This document shows, one piece after another, positions 52,011 through 61,114 of a stretch of DNA of 64,000 nt. The stretch is taken from positions 62,001-126,000 of the forward strand of contig JABLWZ010000005.1 in NCBI GenBank assembly GCA_013178275.1, in the 5' to 3' direction. The stretch's first letter is position 1, and the number at the start of each line of letters is the position of its first letter. The translations under genes were made by a program, and so were the position numbers. Under the pieces are notes generated by a model, which was given only the letters and a program-made list of their open reading frames with translations, made no database searches and was not told where the DNA came from. Source of the DNA: Bacillota bacterium (GTDB lineage Bacteria; Bacillota; Ch66; Ch109).

Positions 52011-53246
52011 ATGTCTTTCCAGGGCCCGAACGATGAAAACCCAAGGATACCGGTTGAGAAAGAGGAAAAGAGCCTGCTCGGCATCGAGGATGCTCCTGCC
52101 CCTGAAGTGGACCGGGAGACATCCCTGGTCGACCGGAGCGGTATAAGCTACTCCCGAACCAATCCCTACCAGAGCCGGGTGGAAGCGAGGAAAGCCAAGC
52201 GAAGGCTCCGCTACCCGGTGGTGTTTGTCGGGGTGGTTATACTGGGACTGCTGCTGGGAGCGGGAACATACTGGGCGACGCACCGCCAAAAAGCCGTGGA
52301 ACCGGAGACCGCGGCGGTTGCCCCGGTTCCGGCTGCCTCGGAAGCCCCGGCGGTGGCCAGCGGGACCCCGTGTCCCCTCTGCGGTCTGCCGGTGGAGAAG
52401 GTGCCGGAACACCGCCCGATCGCGGTGATGATCGATAACCTGAACCTGGCGCGTCCCCATTCGGGGCTGGACCAGGCCGACCTGGTCTACGAGGCCCCGG
52501 TGGAGGGCGGTATAACCCGACTGATGGCGGTCTTCTACCACCAGAGGCCGGGAAAGATCGGGCCTATCCGCAGCGCGCGGCCTTATTTCATCGGCCTGTC
52601 CCAGGAGAACCAGGCCGTATACATCCACTGCGGCGGCAGCACCCAAGCCATGGAGACGCTGGCCAACCGGAGCATCGCGAGTGTAGACGAGTTCGGGAAC
52701 TCGAAGTATTTCTGGAGAAGCACCCAGCGTTCGGACCCGCACAACCTTTACTCCAGCATCGACCAGCTGGAGCAGGCGGCCCAGGGCAAGGGACTGAGTC
52801 TGAGCCGGACGCCCTCCGGGAGGCAGTTTTTGACGGACGCGGCTTCTCCCGCGGGCGGGGGAGCGGTGGAGTCGATCACCCTGAACTACGGTTCCAGCCC
52901 GTACGAGGCGAGGTACGTTTACAACGCCACGGACAAGCTATACCAGCGATACACCGGCGGGCAGCCGCATCTCGATGCCGACAGCGGGAAGCAGCTGACA
53001 GCGGCCAACGTGGTGATTCAGTACGTCAGCGGGCGGGTGCTGGACACCGAGGGGAGACTGGAGTTGGGGGTGATAGGCTCCGGGAAGGCCGCCGTCTATA
53101 TGCGGGGGCAGAAGATAGAGGGCACCTGGTCGAAGTCGGGTTCCACGGCCCGTACGGTCTTTAAGGACCAGCAGGGGACGGAGATCGCGTTCGCTCCGGG
53201 AACTACCTGGATTCAGCTCGCCACCCCGAATGTACGGGTATACTAG
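52011..53246 (+). CDS. Membrane-anchored DUF3048 (YerB-type) protein
   Basis: 411 residues. A cytoplasmic N-terminus of about 65 residues and one membrane helix (YPVVFVGVVILGLLLGAGTYW in part) precede an Ala/Pro-rich linker with CPLC. The extracellular DUF3048 domain follows (RPIAVMIDNLNLARPHSGL, DLVYEAPVEGGITRLMAVF, GPIRSARPYF). YerB-like proteins are usually lipoproteins; this one is anchored by a helix instead. Function unknown. It breaks the usual dgkA-cdd adjacency. Confidence 0.88.
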   Translation: MSFQGPNDENPRIPVEKEEKSLLGIEDAPAPEVDRETSLVDRSGISYSRTNPYQSRVEARKAKRRLRYPVVFVGVVILGLLLGAGTYWATHRQKAVEPETAAVAPVPAASEAPAVASGTPCPLCGLPVEKVPEHRPIAVMIDNLNLARPHSGLDQADLVYEAPVEGGITRLMAVFYHQRPGKIGPIRSARPYFIGLSQENQAVYIHCGGSTQAMETLANRSIASVDEFGNSKYFWRSTQRSDPHNLYSSIDQLEQAAQGKGLSLSRTPSGRQFLTDAASPAGGGAVESITLNYGSSPYEARYVYNATDKLYQRYTGGQPHLDADSGKQLTAANVVIQYVSGRVLDTEGRLELGVIGSGKAAVYMRGQKIEGTWSKSGSTARTVFKDQQGTEIAFAPGTTWIQLATPNVRVY

Positions 53247-53301
53247 GGAAGACCAGTGTAATGGGAATAATACTACGTAGTGACAGAAGGGACCGGTTTC
53301 G

Positions 53302-53718
53302 ATGCTCGACCAGCATGAAACGGAAAAACTGCTGACAGCGGCGCGGGAGGCGATGTCTCACGCCTATTCGCCTTATTCGGGCATCCAGGTGGGGGCCGCG
53401 CTGATGGACTCGGACGGAGGCATCCATGCCGGATGCAATGTCGAGAACAGCTCTTACTCCCTTACCATCTGCGCCGAGCGGAACGCGGCCTTCCAGGCGG
53501 TAGCCCGGGGTGCCAGGGGGTTCAAGGGGATGGTGGTGGTGAGCGACACGGCTGAGGTGCAGAGCCCGTGCGGGGCGTGCCGCCAGGTCCTCTGGGAGTT
53601 TAACCCCGACCTGCCGATCGTCTTCTTTTCCGGGGGCCGGACCAGGACCTACCTGCTGAGTGAGCTGCTTCCGCAGGCCTTTTCTTTGATCGAGGAAGAA
53701 GATACAGTCGATGGATAA
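53302..53718 (+). CDS. cdd: Cytidine deaminase
   Basis: 138-residue tetrameric zinc deaminase that converts cytidine to uridine. The zinc site has CAERNA (with the proton-shuttling Glu) and PCGACRQ; the substrate loop is NVENSSYSLTICAERNA. ATG 53302. Its 3' end overlaps the next gene by 8 bases. Confidence 0.96.
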   Translation: MLDQHETEKLLTAAREAMSHAYSPYSGIQVGAALMDSDGGIHAGCNVENSSYSLTICAERNAAFQAVARGARGFKGMVVVSDTAEVQSPCGACRQVLWEFNPDLPIVFFSGGRTRTYLLSELLPQAFSLIEEEDTVDG

Positions 53719-54538
53719 TGCCGGAGCAAACTTTTTGAAGTTCCTGGGCACGGCCGGCGCCCGCCATGTCGTGTCGCAGCAGCTGCGTGCCTCGGGAGGG
53801 ATGTGGCTGCAGGCGGAGGGGACCCGGCTGCTGATAGACCCCGGGCCGGGGGCACTGGTCAGGATACTGGCTTCCCGTCCCCGGCTCAACCCCCGGCTGC
53901 TGAACGGGATACTGCTGACCCACCGCCACCTGGACCATTCGGGGGACCTCAACGTGATGGTCGAGGCCATGACCGAGGGAGGGACCAACCCCCGGGGGAC
54001 CTTACTGCTGCCGGGTGACGCTATCGACAGCGAACCGGTGATCTTCAGCTACGCCCGCGGTTACCTGTCCGAAATCGTCATCCTGCGGGAAGGCGGCAGC
54101 TACACCCTGGGCCGGCTGCACTTTACGACCCCGGTCCGCCACCGGCACGCGGTGGAGACCTACGGGCTGAAGTTCCAGGTGGGGGACCTGAGCCTGTCCA
54201 TCATCGCCGACACGGGATTTTTCCCCGAACTGGCGGATTTTTACCGGTCGGAGATCTTGGTGATAAACACCCTCACCCTGAAGCACAGCCCCCTCACCCA
54301 GGACATCCACCTGGATCTGGAGGACGCCCGCCGGTTGATCCAGGCCATCCAGCCGAAGCTGGCGGTGCTGACCCACTTTGGTATGAGGGTATTGAACTAC
54401 GGCCCTTCTCGGGTAGCCCGGATGCTGACCGAGGAGACCGGGGTGGAGGTCATCGCGGCGGACGACGAGATGGTGATAAACCTCGACCGGGTCGGCGAGG
54501 TGAAGAAGGGAAAAAGCTCCCAAAGCGGCAGAGCTTAG
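53711..54538 (+). CDS. Metallo-beta-lactamase-fold hydrolase
   Basis: 275 residues. The metal motif HRHLDHSGD (HxHxDH) follows ILLT, and a second histidine is in VRHRHAVETYG. RLLIDPGPGALVRI resembles RNase Z/lipoate-type MBL proteins, but the specific reaction cannot be assigned. It overlaps cdd, so the two are cotranslated. It is inserted between cdd and era, which are adjacent in Bacillus. Confidence 0.85.
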   Translation: MDNAGANFLKFLGTAGARHVVSQQLRASGGMWLQAEGTRLLIDPGPGALVRILASRPRLNPRLLNGILLTHRHLDHSGDLNVMVEAMTEGGTNPRGTLLLPGDAIDSEPVIFSYARGYLSEIVILREGGSYTLGRLHFTTPVRHRHAVETYGLKFQVGDLSLSIIADTGFFPELADFYRSEILVINTLTLKHSPLTQDIHLDLEDARRLIQAIQPKLAVLTHFGMRVLNYGPSRVARMLTEETGVEVIAADDEMVINLDRVGEVKKGKSSQSGRA

Positions 54539-54573
54539 ACAATAAACAGTATAGTATCAACTGGAGGATAACC

Positions 54574-55491
54574 TTGAAACAGCAAGACAACCCGGCACCG
54601 AGGTCCGGATTCGTGGCCATTATCGGGCGGCCCAACGCGGGCAAGTCCACGCTCCTCAATCACCTGCTGGGCCAGAAGGTGGCCATCATATCCGACAAAC
54701 CGCAGACCACCCGCAACCAGATCCGCGGCATCTACAACGCGGAAAAGGGCCAGATCGTCTTTATCGACACCCCCGGCATCCACAAACCGCAGCACAAGCT
54801 GGGAGAGTACATGGTGGAGGTCACCCGCCGCGCCCTCCAGGAGGTGGACGTGATAGCCTACCTGGTCGACGCCAGCGCCGAGTTCGGCAAGGGAGAGCAG
54901 TACATCCTAAACGTCCTGGAAGAGGTGGAGACCCCGGTCATCCTGGTCATCAACAAGATCGATCGGATCTCGCGCGGCGAACTGCTGAAGGTGATAGACG
55001 AGTATCGGTTGAAACGGGAATTCACCGAGATCGTGCCGGTCTCGGCGGTGAAGGGGGAAAACACCGACCGGCTCGTCGACCAGCTGTTCGACTACCTCCC
55101 CGAGGGGCCGATGTATTACCCGCCGGGCATGACCAGCGACCAGCCGGAGAGGTTCGTGATAGCCGAGTTGGTACGGGAGAAGGTGCTGCGGCATACCCGG
55201 GAGGAGGTGCCGCACTCCCTGGCGGTTACAGTCGAGGAGTTCGAGGAGCGCAGCGACGATTTGATCTATGTCCGGGCGGTGATCTACGTCGAACGCGACT
55301 CCCAGAAGGGCATCATGATCGGTCACCAGGGCAAGATGCTGAAGGATATAGGCCGGGAGGCCCGGGAGGACATCCAGAACCTCCTGGGAAGCAGGGTCTA
55401 CCTGGACCTCTGGGTGCGGGTGAAGAAGGACTGGCGGGACAACGAGAAGTACCTGCGCAGCTTCGGCTACGACCTGCGGGACCTGGAATAG
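54574..55491 (+). CDS. era: GTPase Era
   Basis: 305 residues. The G domain has GRPNAGKST, the switch DTPGIH and NKID. The C-terminal KH domain contains MIGHQGKMLKDIGREAREDI. Era binds the 3' end of 16S rRNA during 30S maturation. The start is TTG 54574 with GGAGG upstream. Confidence 0.97.
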   Translation: MKQQDNPAPRSGFVAIIGRPNAGKSTLLNHLLGQKVAIISDKPQTTRNQIRGIYNAEKGQIVFIDTPGIHKPQHKLGEYMVEVTRRALQEVDVIAYLVDASAEFGKGEQYILNVLEEVETPVILVINKIDRISRGELLKVIDEYRLKREFTEIVPVSAVKGENTDRLVDQLFDYLPEGPMYYPPGMTSDQPERFVIAELVREKVLRHTREEVPHSLAVTVEEFEERSDDLIYVRAVIYVERDSQKGIMIGHQGKMLKDIGREAREDIQNLLGSRVYLDLWVRVKKDWRDNEKYLRSFGYDLRDLE

Positions 55492-55505
55492 GCGGGGAGG
55501 GCACT

Positions 55506-56201
55506 ATGACGGAACATCAGGGGATACTGACCCCGGAGCACATCGACTACACCCTTTTGAAACCCGAGGCCGGCCAGAGGCAGATCGAGGAACACTGCAC
55601 CCGGGCGATCGACTACGGTTTCGCAGCGGTCTGCATCTTTCCCCAGTGGGTGCCGCTGGCGAAGGCGATCCTGGACGGCACCCCGGTCAAGGTCTGCACG
55701 GTGATAGGGTTTCCGTTCGGGGCCAACACCCGCATGGTAAAATCCGCTGAAGCGGCCGAGGCCCTGGAACAGGGAGCGGCAGAGATCGATATGGTCATCA
55801 ACCTGGGGGCGATCAAGAGCGGCGACCACCGGCGGGCCAGCCAGGAGATAGAGACGGTGGCCGGACTGGTCCGGTGGGCGGGTGAGGACAAGGTGCTAAA
55901 GGTTATCCTGGAGACCTGCCTGCTGGATGATAGTGAGAAGCGCGACGCGGCCCGGCTGGCGGAGGCTGCCGGAGCGCACTTCGTAAAGACCTCGACGGGT
56001 TTCGGTCCGGGTGGGGCGACGGTGGAAGACGTCCGGTTGCTGCGGGAAGCGGTGTTCCCCCAGACCCGGATCAAGGCCTCGGGCGGCATCCGCGGGCTCG
56101 ATACCGCGCTGGCCCTGATCGCGGCTGGCGCCGACCGTCTGGGGACCAGCGCCGGGGTGGAGCTGATGCAGTCCTGGAGGAGTTCCCGTGGGATTCTATA
56201 A
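55506..56201 (+). CDS. deoC: Deoxyribose-phosphate aldolase
   Basis: 231-residue class I aldolase. The Schiff-base lysine is in FVKTSTGFG; VCTVIGFPFGAN and the C-terminal KASGGIRG are conserved. It splits deoxyribose 5-phosphate into glyceraldehyde 3-phosphate and acetaldehyde. Together with cdd it fits nucleoside salvage. Its stop overlaps the recO start by 14 bases. Confidence 0.95.
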   Translation: MTEHQGILTPEHIDYTLLKPEAGQRQIEEHCTRAIDYGFAAVCIFPQWVPLAKAILDGTPVKVCTVIGFPFGANTRMVKSAEAAEALEQGAAEIDMVINLGAIKSGDHRRASQEIETVAGLVRWAGEDKVLKVILETCLLDDSEKRDAARLAEAAGAHFVKTSTGFGPGGATVEDVRLLREAVFPQTRIKASGGIRGLDTALALIAAGADRLGTSAGVELMQSWRSSRGIL

Positions 56202-56952
56202 CACAGAGGCACTGATTCTGAAGGCCCGTGACTGGGGGGAGGCCGACCGGCTGGTGACCCTTTTTTCACGGGACAAGGGCAAGCTGGTGGCGGTGGCCAA
56301 GGGCCTTAGAAAACCCCAGAGCAAGCTGCGGGGGGGCGTCCAGGTGCTGTCCCGCAGCGAGCTGATGCTGCACACCGGGCGCTCCCTGGACCGGATAACC
56401 GGCAGCCAGTCGATACACGGTTTTGACCTGGGAGACAGCCTGGACAAGCTGACCTGCGGCATGTACTGGGCCGACCTGCTGGACCGGATCCTGCCTGAGC
56501 GCGAGGCCAACCCGCCGATATACGAACTCGCAATGAAGTCCCTGGCGGGGCTCGAAGCGTCTGACAGCGGCCGCTTCCCGCTGGAGGCTTTTTCACTTTT
56601 TTTCGAGTGGAACCTGATCAACCTGATGGGGTACCAGCCGTGCCTGGATTGCTGCGTGCTGTGCCGGGAGCCGCTGGAACCGGAGCGGGAGAGGGAGTTT
56701 AACTTCAGCGCGGGAGAAGGAGGGCTGCTGTGCCGGTCCTGCTCCCCGGGGACTGACGGGAGGGTGCGGCTGACAGCTCCCACCCTGGCGATACTCCGCC
56801 GCTGGTCGGCCATCAGCTTCAACCACTTCAACCGCATCGCGGTGTCTCCCGCCAGCCGCCAGGAGATAAACACGGTGGTGGAGAGCGTCCTCCTTTATCA
56901 CCTGGAGCGGGACCTGCCCTCCCGCGGCTTCCTGAACCGCCTGGGCGGGTAG
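56188..56952 (+). CDS. recO: DNA repair protein RecO
   Basis: 254 residues. The N-terminal OB fold opens FYNTEALILKARDWGEADRLVTLFS. Four cysteines in the C-terminal half (CCVLC, CRSC) form the zinc finger typical of Gram-positive RecO. It loads RecA with RecR. GTG 56188 lies within the end of deoC, about 10 bases after GGAGG. Confidence 0.95.
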   Translation: MGFYNTEALILKARDWGEADRLVTLFSRDKGKLVAVAKGLRKPQSKLRGGVQVLSRSELMLHTGRSLDRITGSQSIHGFDLGDSLDKLTCGMYWADLLDRILPEREANPPIYELAMKSLAGLEASDSGRFPLEAFSLFFEWNLINLMGYQPCLDCCVLCREPLEPEREREFNFSAGEGGLLCRSCSPGTDGRVRLTAPTLAILRRWSAISFNHFNRIAVSPASRQEINTVVESVLLYHLERDLPSRGFLNRLGG

Positions 56953-57018
56953 GGCGGTATAACGGAACGGGTTTGGGAGAGAATAATAACTATCAATCAT
57001 ACTAAGGTGGAAAAACGC

Positions 57019-57441
57019 ATGACCTTGAGCGAGTTAGAAAAAATCGACCAGCTCCGCCAGCGGCTGGGGATCGGTTACCGGGAGGCCAAGGAGGCCCTCG
57101 ACCAGTCCCAGGGGGACGTGGTGGCGGCCCTGGTATTAATAGAAGAAAGAAAACGAAGGGGAGAACAAGACCCGCCCGTCTGGGGGCGGATCAGGACCCT
57201 AGTGCACAAGGGCAACACCACCCGCATCCAGCTGAAGAAGGGCGACCGCACCCTGCTCCAGGTCCCGGCCACGGTAGGGGCCCTGGGGGTGGTGGGGGCG
57301 GTGGCGTTCCCCGCCCTGGCGGTGGTGGGAGCGGCCGGGATGGTGGCGGCCCTGGCCAGCAAGTGCAGCCTGGAGGTCGAGAGCCCGGAAGACGGGGACT
57401 CGCGATGCATCGACCATGATAACGACGGCGATGACGATTGA
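57019..57441 (+). CDS. UBA-like/DUF4342 small protein
   Basis: 140 residues. Residues about 5-45 form a ubiquitin-associated-like three-helix unit (RLGIGYREAKEALDQSQGDVVAALVLI), as in EF-Ts N-termini. A DUF4342 segment with a basic stretch (VHKGNTTRIQLKKGDRTLLQVP) and a hydrophobic, probably membrane, stretch (VPATVGALGVVGAVAFPALAV) follow. An acidic tail rich in D and G ends the protein. Function unknown. ATG 57019 is preferred over GTG 57007. Its TGA stop overlaps the glyQ leader promoter. Confidence 0.8.
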   Translation: MTLSELEKIDQLRQRLGIGYREAKEALDQSQGDVVAALVLIEERKRRGEQDPPVWGRIRTLVHKGNTTRIQLKKGDRTLLQVPATVGALGVVGAVAFPALAVVGAAGMVAALASKCSLEVESPEDGDSRCIDHDNDGDDD

Positions 57442-57467
57442 CAACTGCCCCGGATTTTTGCTACCAT
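57438..57467 (+). promoter_or_regulatory. Predicted promoter of the glyQS leader
   Basis: Perfect TTGACA (57438-57443) and TACCAT (57462-57467), 18 bases apart. As at leuS, the minus-35 box overlaps the upstream gene's TGA stop. Confidence 0.65.
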
Positions 57468-57479
57468 TATCGGGTAGTA

Positions 57480-57740
57480 CCAATGACCAAAAGAATAACA
57501 GGACGCGATGAGGGGGAGGAGTACCTGCAACCACCTTAAAAAGCGAGCCGGGCTGGTGAAAGCCGGCAGGGTCCGGGAGCAGGGAAGGCGCCTCCGAGCA
57601 GCGAGAGGAAAACCCACCGCGAGTGGGTGAGTAAAACTCGTAGAATCGAGTGGGCTTGTATAAGCCAACCAGGGTGGAACCGCGGGAAGATTGACTCCCG
57701 TCCCTGACAGGTATGCTGTCAGCGGACCGGGGGTTTTTAT
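57480..57740 (+). promoter_or_regulatory. Glycine T-box leader of glyQS
   Basis: Stem I text CGAGCCGGGCTGGTGAAAG leads to GAA followed by specifier GGC (57587-57589), a glycine codon. The T-box core AGGGTGGAACCGCGGG is at 57671-57686. The terminator has CCCGTCC-CTGACAG-gtatg-CTGTCAG with GGACCGGG and TTTTT (57697-57738). No stem II insert and no tRNA lie between specifier and core, unlike the leuS leader. Uncharged tRNA-Gly should cause read-through into glyQ. Confidence 0.93.
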
Positions 57741-57747
57741 ATTTTAC

Positions 57748-58020
57748 AGCAGTTAGTTAAAACATGATAAATAAACTCGAATGAGCTGGACTTGATGCCG
57801 CTATAAGCGATGTAGTTAAAACATTATATAAAAGCTCGAACGAGCTGGACTCGACCAGTGGCGAAACAATAGAACGCAGTGCCTAGAGGCGAGTGAGAGC
57901 TGACGTGAGGGGTACCGTCAGCCACAGCGGCAATAATCGGATAACCGAGATTGGAGCGACAGAAAGCTTGATCGGTAACTAGAACGAACTGCATTTAGAA
58001 TATTGTAAGGAGGTATTTAA
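57748..58020 (+). repeat. Structured repeat family, one deleted and one full copy (locus C)
   Basis: A full copy (about 57809-58005) lies between the T-box terminator and the glyQ start. It shows AGCTC-gaac-GAGCT, ACTCG...CGAGT, GCTGAC...GTCAGC, CAAT-aa-TCGG-ataa-CCGA-g-ATTG and TTGGAGCGACAGAAAGCTT. A shortened copy (57750-57808) precedes it, keeping the first stem and TGCCGCTATAAGCGA but lacking the middle. The third and fourth stems change sequence relative to the 31-kb copies while keeping pairing. The full copy ends just before the glyQ ribosome site AAGGAGG. Confidence 0.85.
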
Positions 58021-58024
58021 ACCC

Positions 58025-58930
58025 GTGAACTTTCAGGACCTGATTATGACCCTAAACCAGTTCTGGGGCGAGCAGGGGTGCATCATCCAGCAGCCCTACG
58101 ACCTGGAGAAGGGGGCGGGGACCATGAACCCGGCCACCGCGCTCCGGGTGCTGGGGCCCGAGCCCTGGAACGTGGCCTACGTGGAGCCCTCGAGGCGCCC
58201 CACCGACGGCCGCTACGGCGAGAACCCCAACCGACTGCAGCACTACTACCAGTACCAGGTGATACTGAAGCCGTCCCCCAGCGACGTGCTCGAACTCTAC
58301 CTGCAGAGCCTCGTCCGCATCGGGATCGACCCCCTGGAGCACGACATCCGGTTCGTGGAGGACAACTGGGAGTCGCCCACCCTGGGGGCCTGGGGCCTGG
58401 GCTGGGAGGTGTGGCTCGACGGGATGGAAATCACCCAGTTCACCTACTTTCAGCAGTGCGGCGGAATCGACTGCAGGCCCGTCTGCGCCGAGATAACCTA
58501 CGGCCTGGAGCGGCTGGCGATGTTTATCCAGAAGATCGACAGCGTATTTGACATAGAGTGGGTCAACGGGATCACCTACGGAGACGTCCACCACCAGGGC
58601 GAGGTGGACTACTCCCACTACAACTTCGAGGTGGCCGACACCGACGCCCTGTTCACCTGGTTCGACATGTACGAGAAAGAGGCGCTCCGGGTGATCGAGC
58701 GCGGGCTGGTGCAGCCGGCCTTCGATTACGTGCTGAAGTGCTCCCACACCTTCAACCTGCTGGACGCCCGCGGCGCGATAAGCGTCAACGAGAGGACCGG
58801 GTTCATCGCCCGGGTCAGGAACATGGCGCGCGCCTGCGCCCTGGCCTACGTGGAGCAGAGGGCCCGGCTGAACTACCCGCTGCTGAAGGACCCGGCCCTG
58901 CGCCAGTCGCTGGGCGTCGACCAGTCTTAA
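58025..58930 (+). CDS. glyQ: Glycyl-tRNA synthetase alpha subunit
   Basis: 301-residue class II catalytic subunit of the alpha2-beta2 enzyme. Its conserved opening is [24 protein letters not shown], with [12 protein letters not shown] and QQCGGIDC further on. GTG 58025 is preceded by AAGGAGG at about 11 bases. Expression is controlled by the glycine T-box, with a long repeat-containing stretch before the coding region. Confidence 0.97.
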   Translation: MNFQDLIMTLNQFWGEQGCIIQQPYDLEKGAGTMNPATALRVLGPEPWNVAYVEPSRRPTDGRYGENPNRLQHYYQYQVILKPSPSDVLELYLQSLVRIGIDPLEHDIRFVEDNWESPTLGAWGLGWEVWLDGMEITQFTYFQQCGGIDCRPVCAEITYGLERLAMFIQKIDSVFDIEWVNGITYGDVHHQGEVDYSHYNFEVADTDALFTWFDMYEKEALRVIERGLVQPAFDYVLKCSHTFNLLDARGAISVNERTGFIARVRNMARACALAYVEQRARLNYPLLKDPALRQSLGVDQS

Positions 58931-58962
58931 CGGTCTATATCATAGGCATGGAGGGAAAACGG

Positions 58963-61056
58963 ATGGCAAAGTCACTGCTACTGGAGATAGGCACCGAAGA
59001 GATACCGGCGCGGTTTATGAGGCCGGTCCTGGTCCAACTGCAGGACCTGGTGGAGAAGACCCTGGCCGACGCGCGCCTGGACTATAAAAACATCGAGACC
59101 TACGGCACCCCCCGCCGGATCGCCCTGCTGGTGGAGGACCTGGCCCCGCACCAGAGGGAAGGGCTGCAGGAGGTAAAAGGCCCTTCCCGGAAGGCGGCGT
59201 ACGACGCCCAGGGCAAACCGACCAAGGCGGCGGAGGGTTTCGCCCGCAGCCAGGGGTTGTCCGTGGATGCCCTGGAGATGAGGACGACCCCCAGCGGGGA
59301 ATACCTGTACGCCGTGAAGCGGGAAACCGGCCGCCCGACCGACGAGATCATCGGCGGGTTCTTGGTCTCCTGGATAACCGGGCTCAGCTTCCCCAAGCCG
59401 ATGCGCTGGGCGTACAACGAGATGAGGTTCGCCCGGCCGATCCGCTGGCTGGTGGCGCTGTACGGGGATGAGGTAGTCGACATCGACCTGGAAGGACTGA
59501 AGAGCGGCCGGCTAACTTACGGCCACCGCTTCCTGAGCCAGGGCCCGATCAGCCTGAAATCGCCAGTTGAGTACCTGGACGTCCTGGAGAAGCACTACGT
59601 GATAGCCGACCACCAGCGGAGGCAGGAGATGGTCTGGGCGCAGGTCACCGACCTGGCCGCCAGGGAGGGTGGCCAGGTGGAGATGGACGAGAACCTGCTG
59701 GAAGAGGTGACATTCCTGCTGGAGTATCCCACTGCCCTGTGCGGCAGGATCGAGGACCAGTTCATGGTCCTGCCCGACAGGGTGATAATGACCCCGATGC
59801 GCGAGCACCAGCGCTACTTCCCGGTCCTGGACAGCGCCGGGAAGCTGCTGCCCAAGTTCATCACCGTGCGCAACGGCACGGCGGAACACCTTGACATCGT
59901 GAGGGTGGGCAACGAGAAGGTGCTGCGGCCGCGGCTGTCGGACGCCCGATTTTTCCTGGAGGAGGACCTGAAACAGCCGCTGGTGGACCTGGTGCCGAAG
60001 CTGGAAAAGATAGTATTCCTGGAAGACCTGGGTATGATGTCGGACAAGGTCCGGAGGATCCGGGAGATCACCGGGAGGCTGGCCGACTACCTCGGCTGGG
60101 ACGAGGGCGAACGCCGGGACGCCGACCGAGCCGCGCTGCTCTGCAAGGCGGACCTGGTGACCAAGATGGTATACGAGTTCCCCGAGCTGCAGGGGTACAT
60201 GGGCATGGAGTACGCCGGCCGCAACGGCGAGAAGCCGGTGGTCGCGCAGGCGATCAAGGAGCATTACCAGCCCCGCTTTTCGGGCGACGAGCTGCCGGAG
60301 AGCAGGCCCGGGGTGGTGGTCAGCATCGCGGACAAGATGGACTCCCTGGTGGGGTGCATCGCAGCCGGGATCAAGCCCACCGGTTCCCAGGACCCCTACG
60401 CCCTGCGGAGGCAGGCCCTGGGCATCTGCCACCTGCTGCTGGAGAACGGGATCGAGCTCGCCCTGGACGAACTGATAGGGTTGGTATACGACCGGTACCT
60501 GGAGCTGCCCGAGGTAAAGCTGAAGCTGAAGCGGGAAGCGGTCATCGCGGAGGTCATGGACTTCATCCAGCAGCGGCTGCGAAACCTCCTGCTGGAGCGG
60601 GGGATCACCTACGACGTGGCCGACGCCGCGCTGGCGGCGGGGTGCCAGGTGGTGCCCGACCTGTTCCGCCGGGCGGAAGCGATAAGCCGGTTCCGGGAGC
60701 GGGGGGAGTTCGACGACCTCATCACGGCCTATACCCGGGCCAACAACCTTTCGAAATTCTCGGAATCGGACACCGTCGACCCCGCCGTATTCGTCGAGGC
60801 GGTGGAGAAGAAGCTCCTGACGGTCCTGCAGCAGGTCGAAGCGGAGATGCCGAGGCTGCTGGCCGAGAAAAAGGTGGAAGACGCCATGCTCTGCCTGGCC
60901 CAGCTCAGGGAGCCGGTAGGGGAGTTCTTCGACGGGGTCATGGTGATGGTGGAGGACGCGGCGGTGAAAGCCAACCGCCTGGCGATGCTGAAACGGATCG
61001 CGCGTCTGGGACAGCTTATAGCAGACTTTTCCAGGATCGTGCTGGCCGAAAAATAG
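58963..61056 (+). CDS. glyS: Glycyl-tRNA synthetase beta subunit
   Basis: 697 residues, opening MAKSLLLEIGTEEIPARFMRPVL. The central HD-like region and C-terminal anticodon-binding domain are of normal length. It recognises tRNA-Gly for the GlyQ subunit. ATG 58963 follows GAGGGAA; the frame remains open back to 58558 across glyQ only by codon bias. Confidence 0.97.
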   Translation: MAKSLLLEIGTEEIPARFMRPVLVQLQDLVEKTLADARLDYKNIETYGTPRRIALLVEDLAPHQREGLQEVKGPSRKAAYDAQGKPTKAAEGFARSQGLSVDALEMRTTPSGEYLYAVKRETGRPTDEIIGGFLVSWITGLSFPKPMRWAYNEMRFARPIRWLVALYGDEVVDIDLEGLKSGRLTYGHRFLSQGPISLKSPVEYLDVLEKHYVIADHQRRQEMVWAQVTDLAAREGGQVEMDENLLEEVTFLLEYPTALCGRIEDQFMVLPDRVIMTPMREHQRYFPVLDSAGKLLPKFITVRNGTAEHLDIVRVGNEKVLRPRLSDARFFLEEDLKQPLVDLVPKLEKIVFLEDLGMMSDKVRRIREITGRLADYLGWDEGERRDADRAALLCKADLVTKMVYEFPELQGYMGMEYAGRNGEKPVVAQAIKEHYQPRFSGDELPESRPGVVVSIADKMDSLVGCIAAGIKPTGSQDPYALRRQALGICHLLLENGIELALDELIGLVYDRYLELPEVKLKLKREAVIAEVMDFIQQRLRNLLLERGITYDVADAALAAGCQVVPDLFRRAEAISRFRERGEFDDLITAYTRANNLSKFSESDTVDPAVFVEAVEKKLLTVLQQVEAEMPRLLAEKKVEDAMLCLAQLREPVGEFFDGVMVMVEDAAVKANRLAMLKRIARLGQLIADFSRIVLAEK

Positions 61057-61067
61057 TTTACGTAAAC
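61056..61067. promoter_or_regulatory. Perfect 12-bp palindrome upstream of the PPDK regulator gene
   Basis: GTTTACGTAAAC directly after glyS. A TATAGT at 61092-61097 lies downstream, so the palindrome covers the expected minus-35 area and could be an operator. Confidence 0.4.
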
Positions 61068-61114
61068 GGACATTCGGGCTAAGATATGGTATATAGTATC
61101 AATGGAGGTATTAA

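Noticed and set aside
58558..58962. Upstream extension of glyS in the same frame
   Set aside because: The frame is open only because it overlaps glyQ; the conserved GlyS start (MAKSLLLEIGTEEIP) is at 58963 with its own ribosome site.
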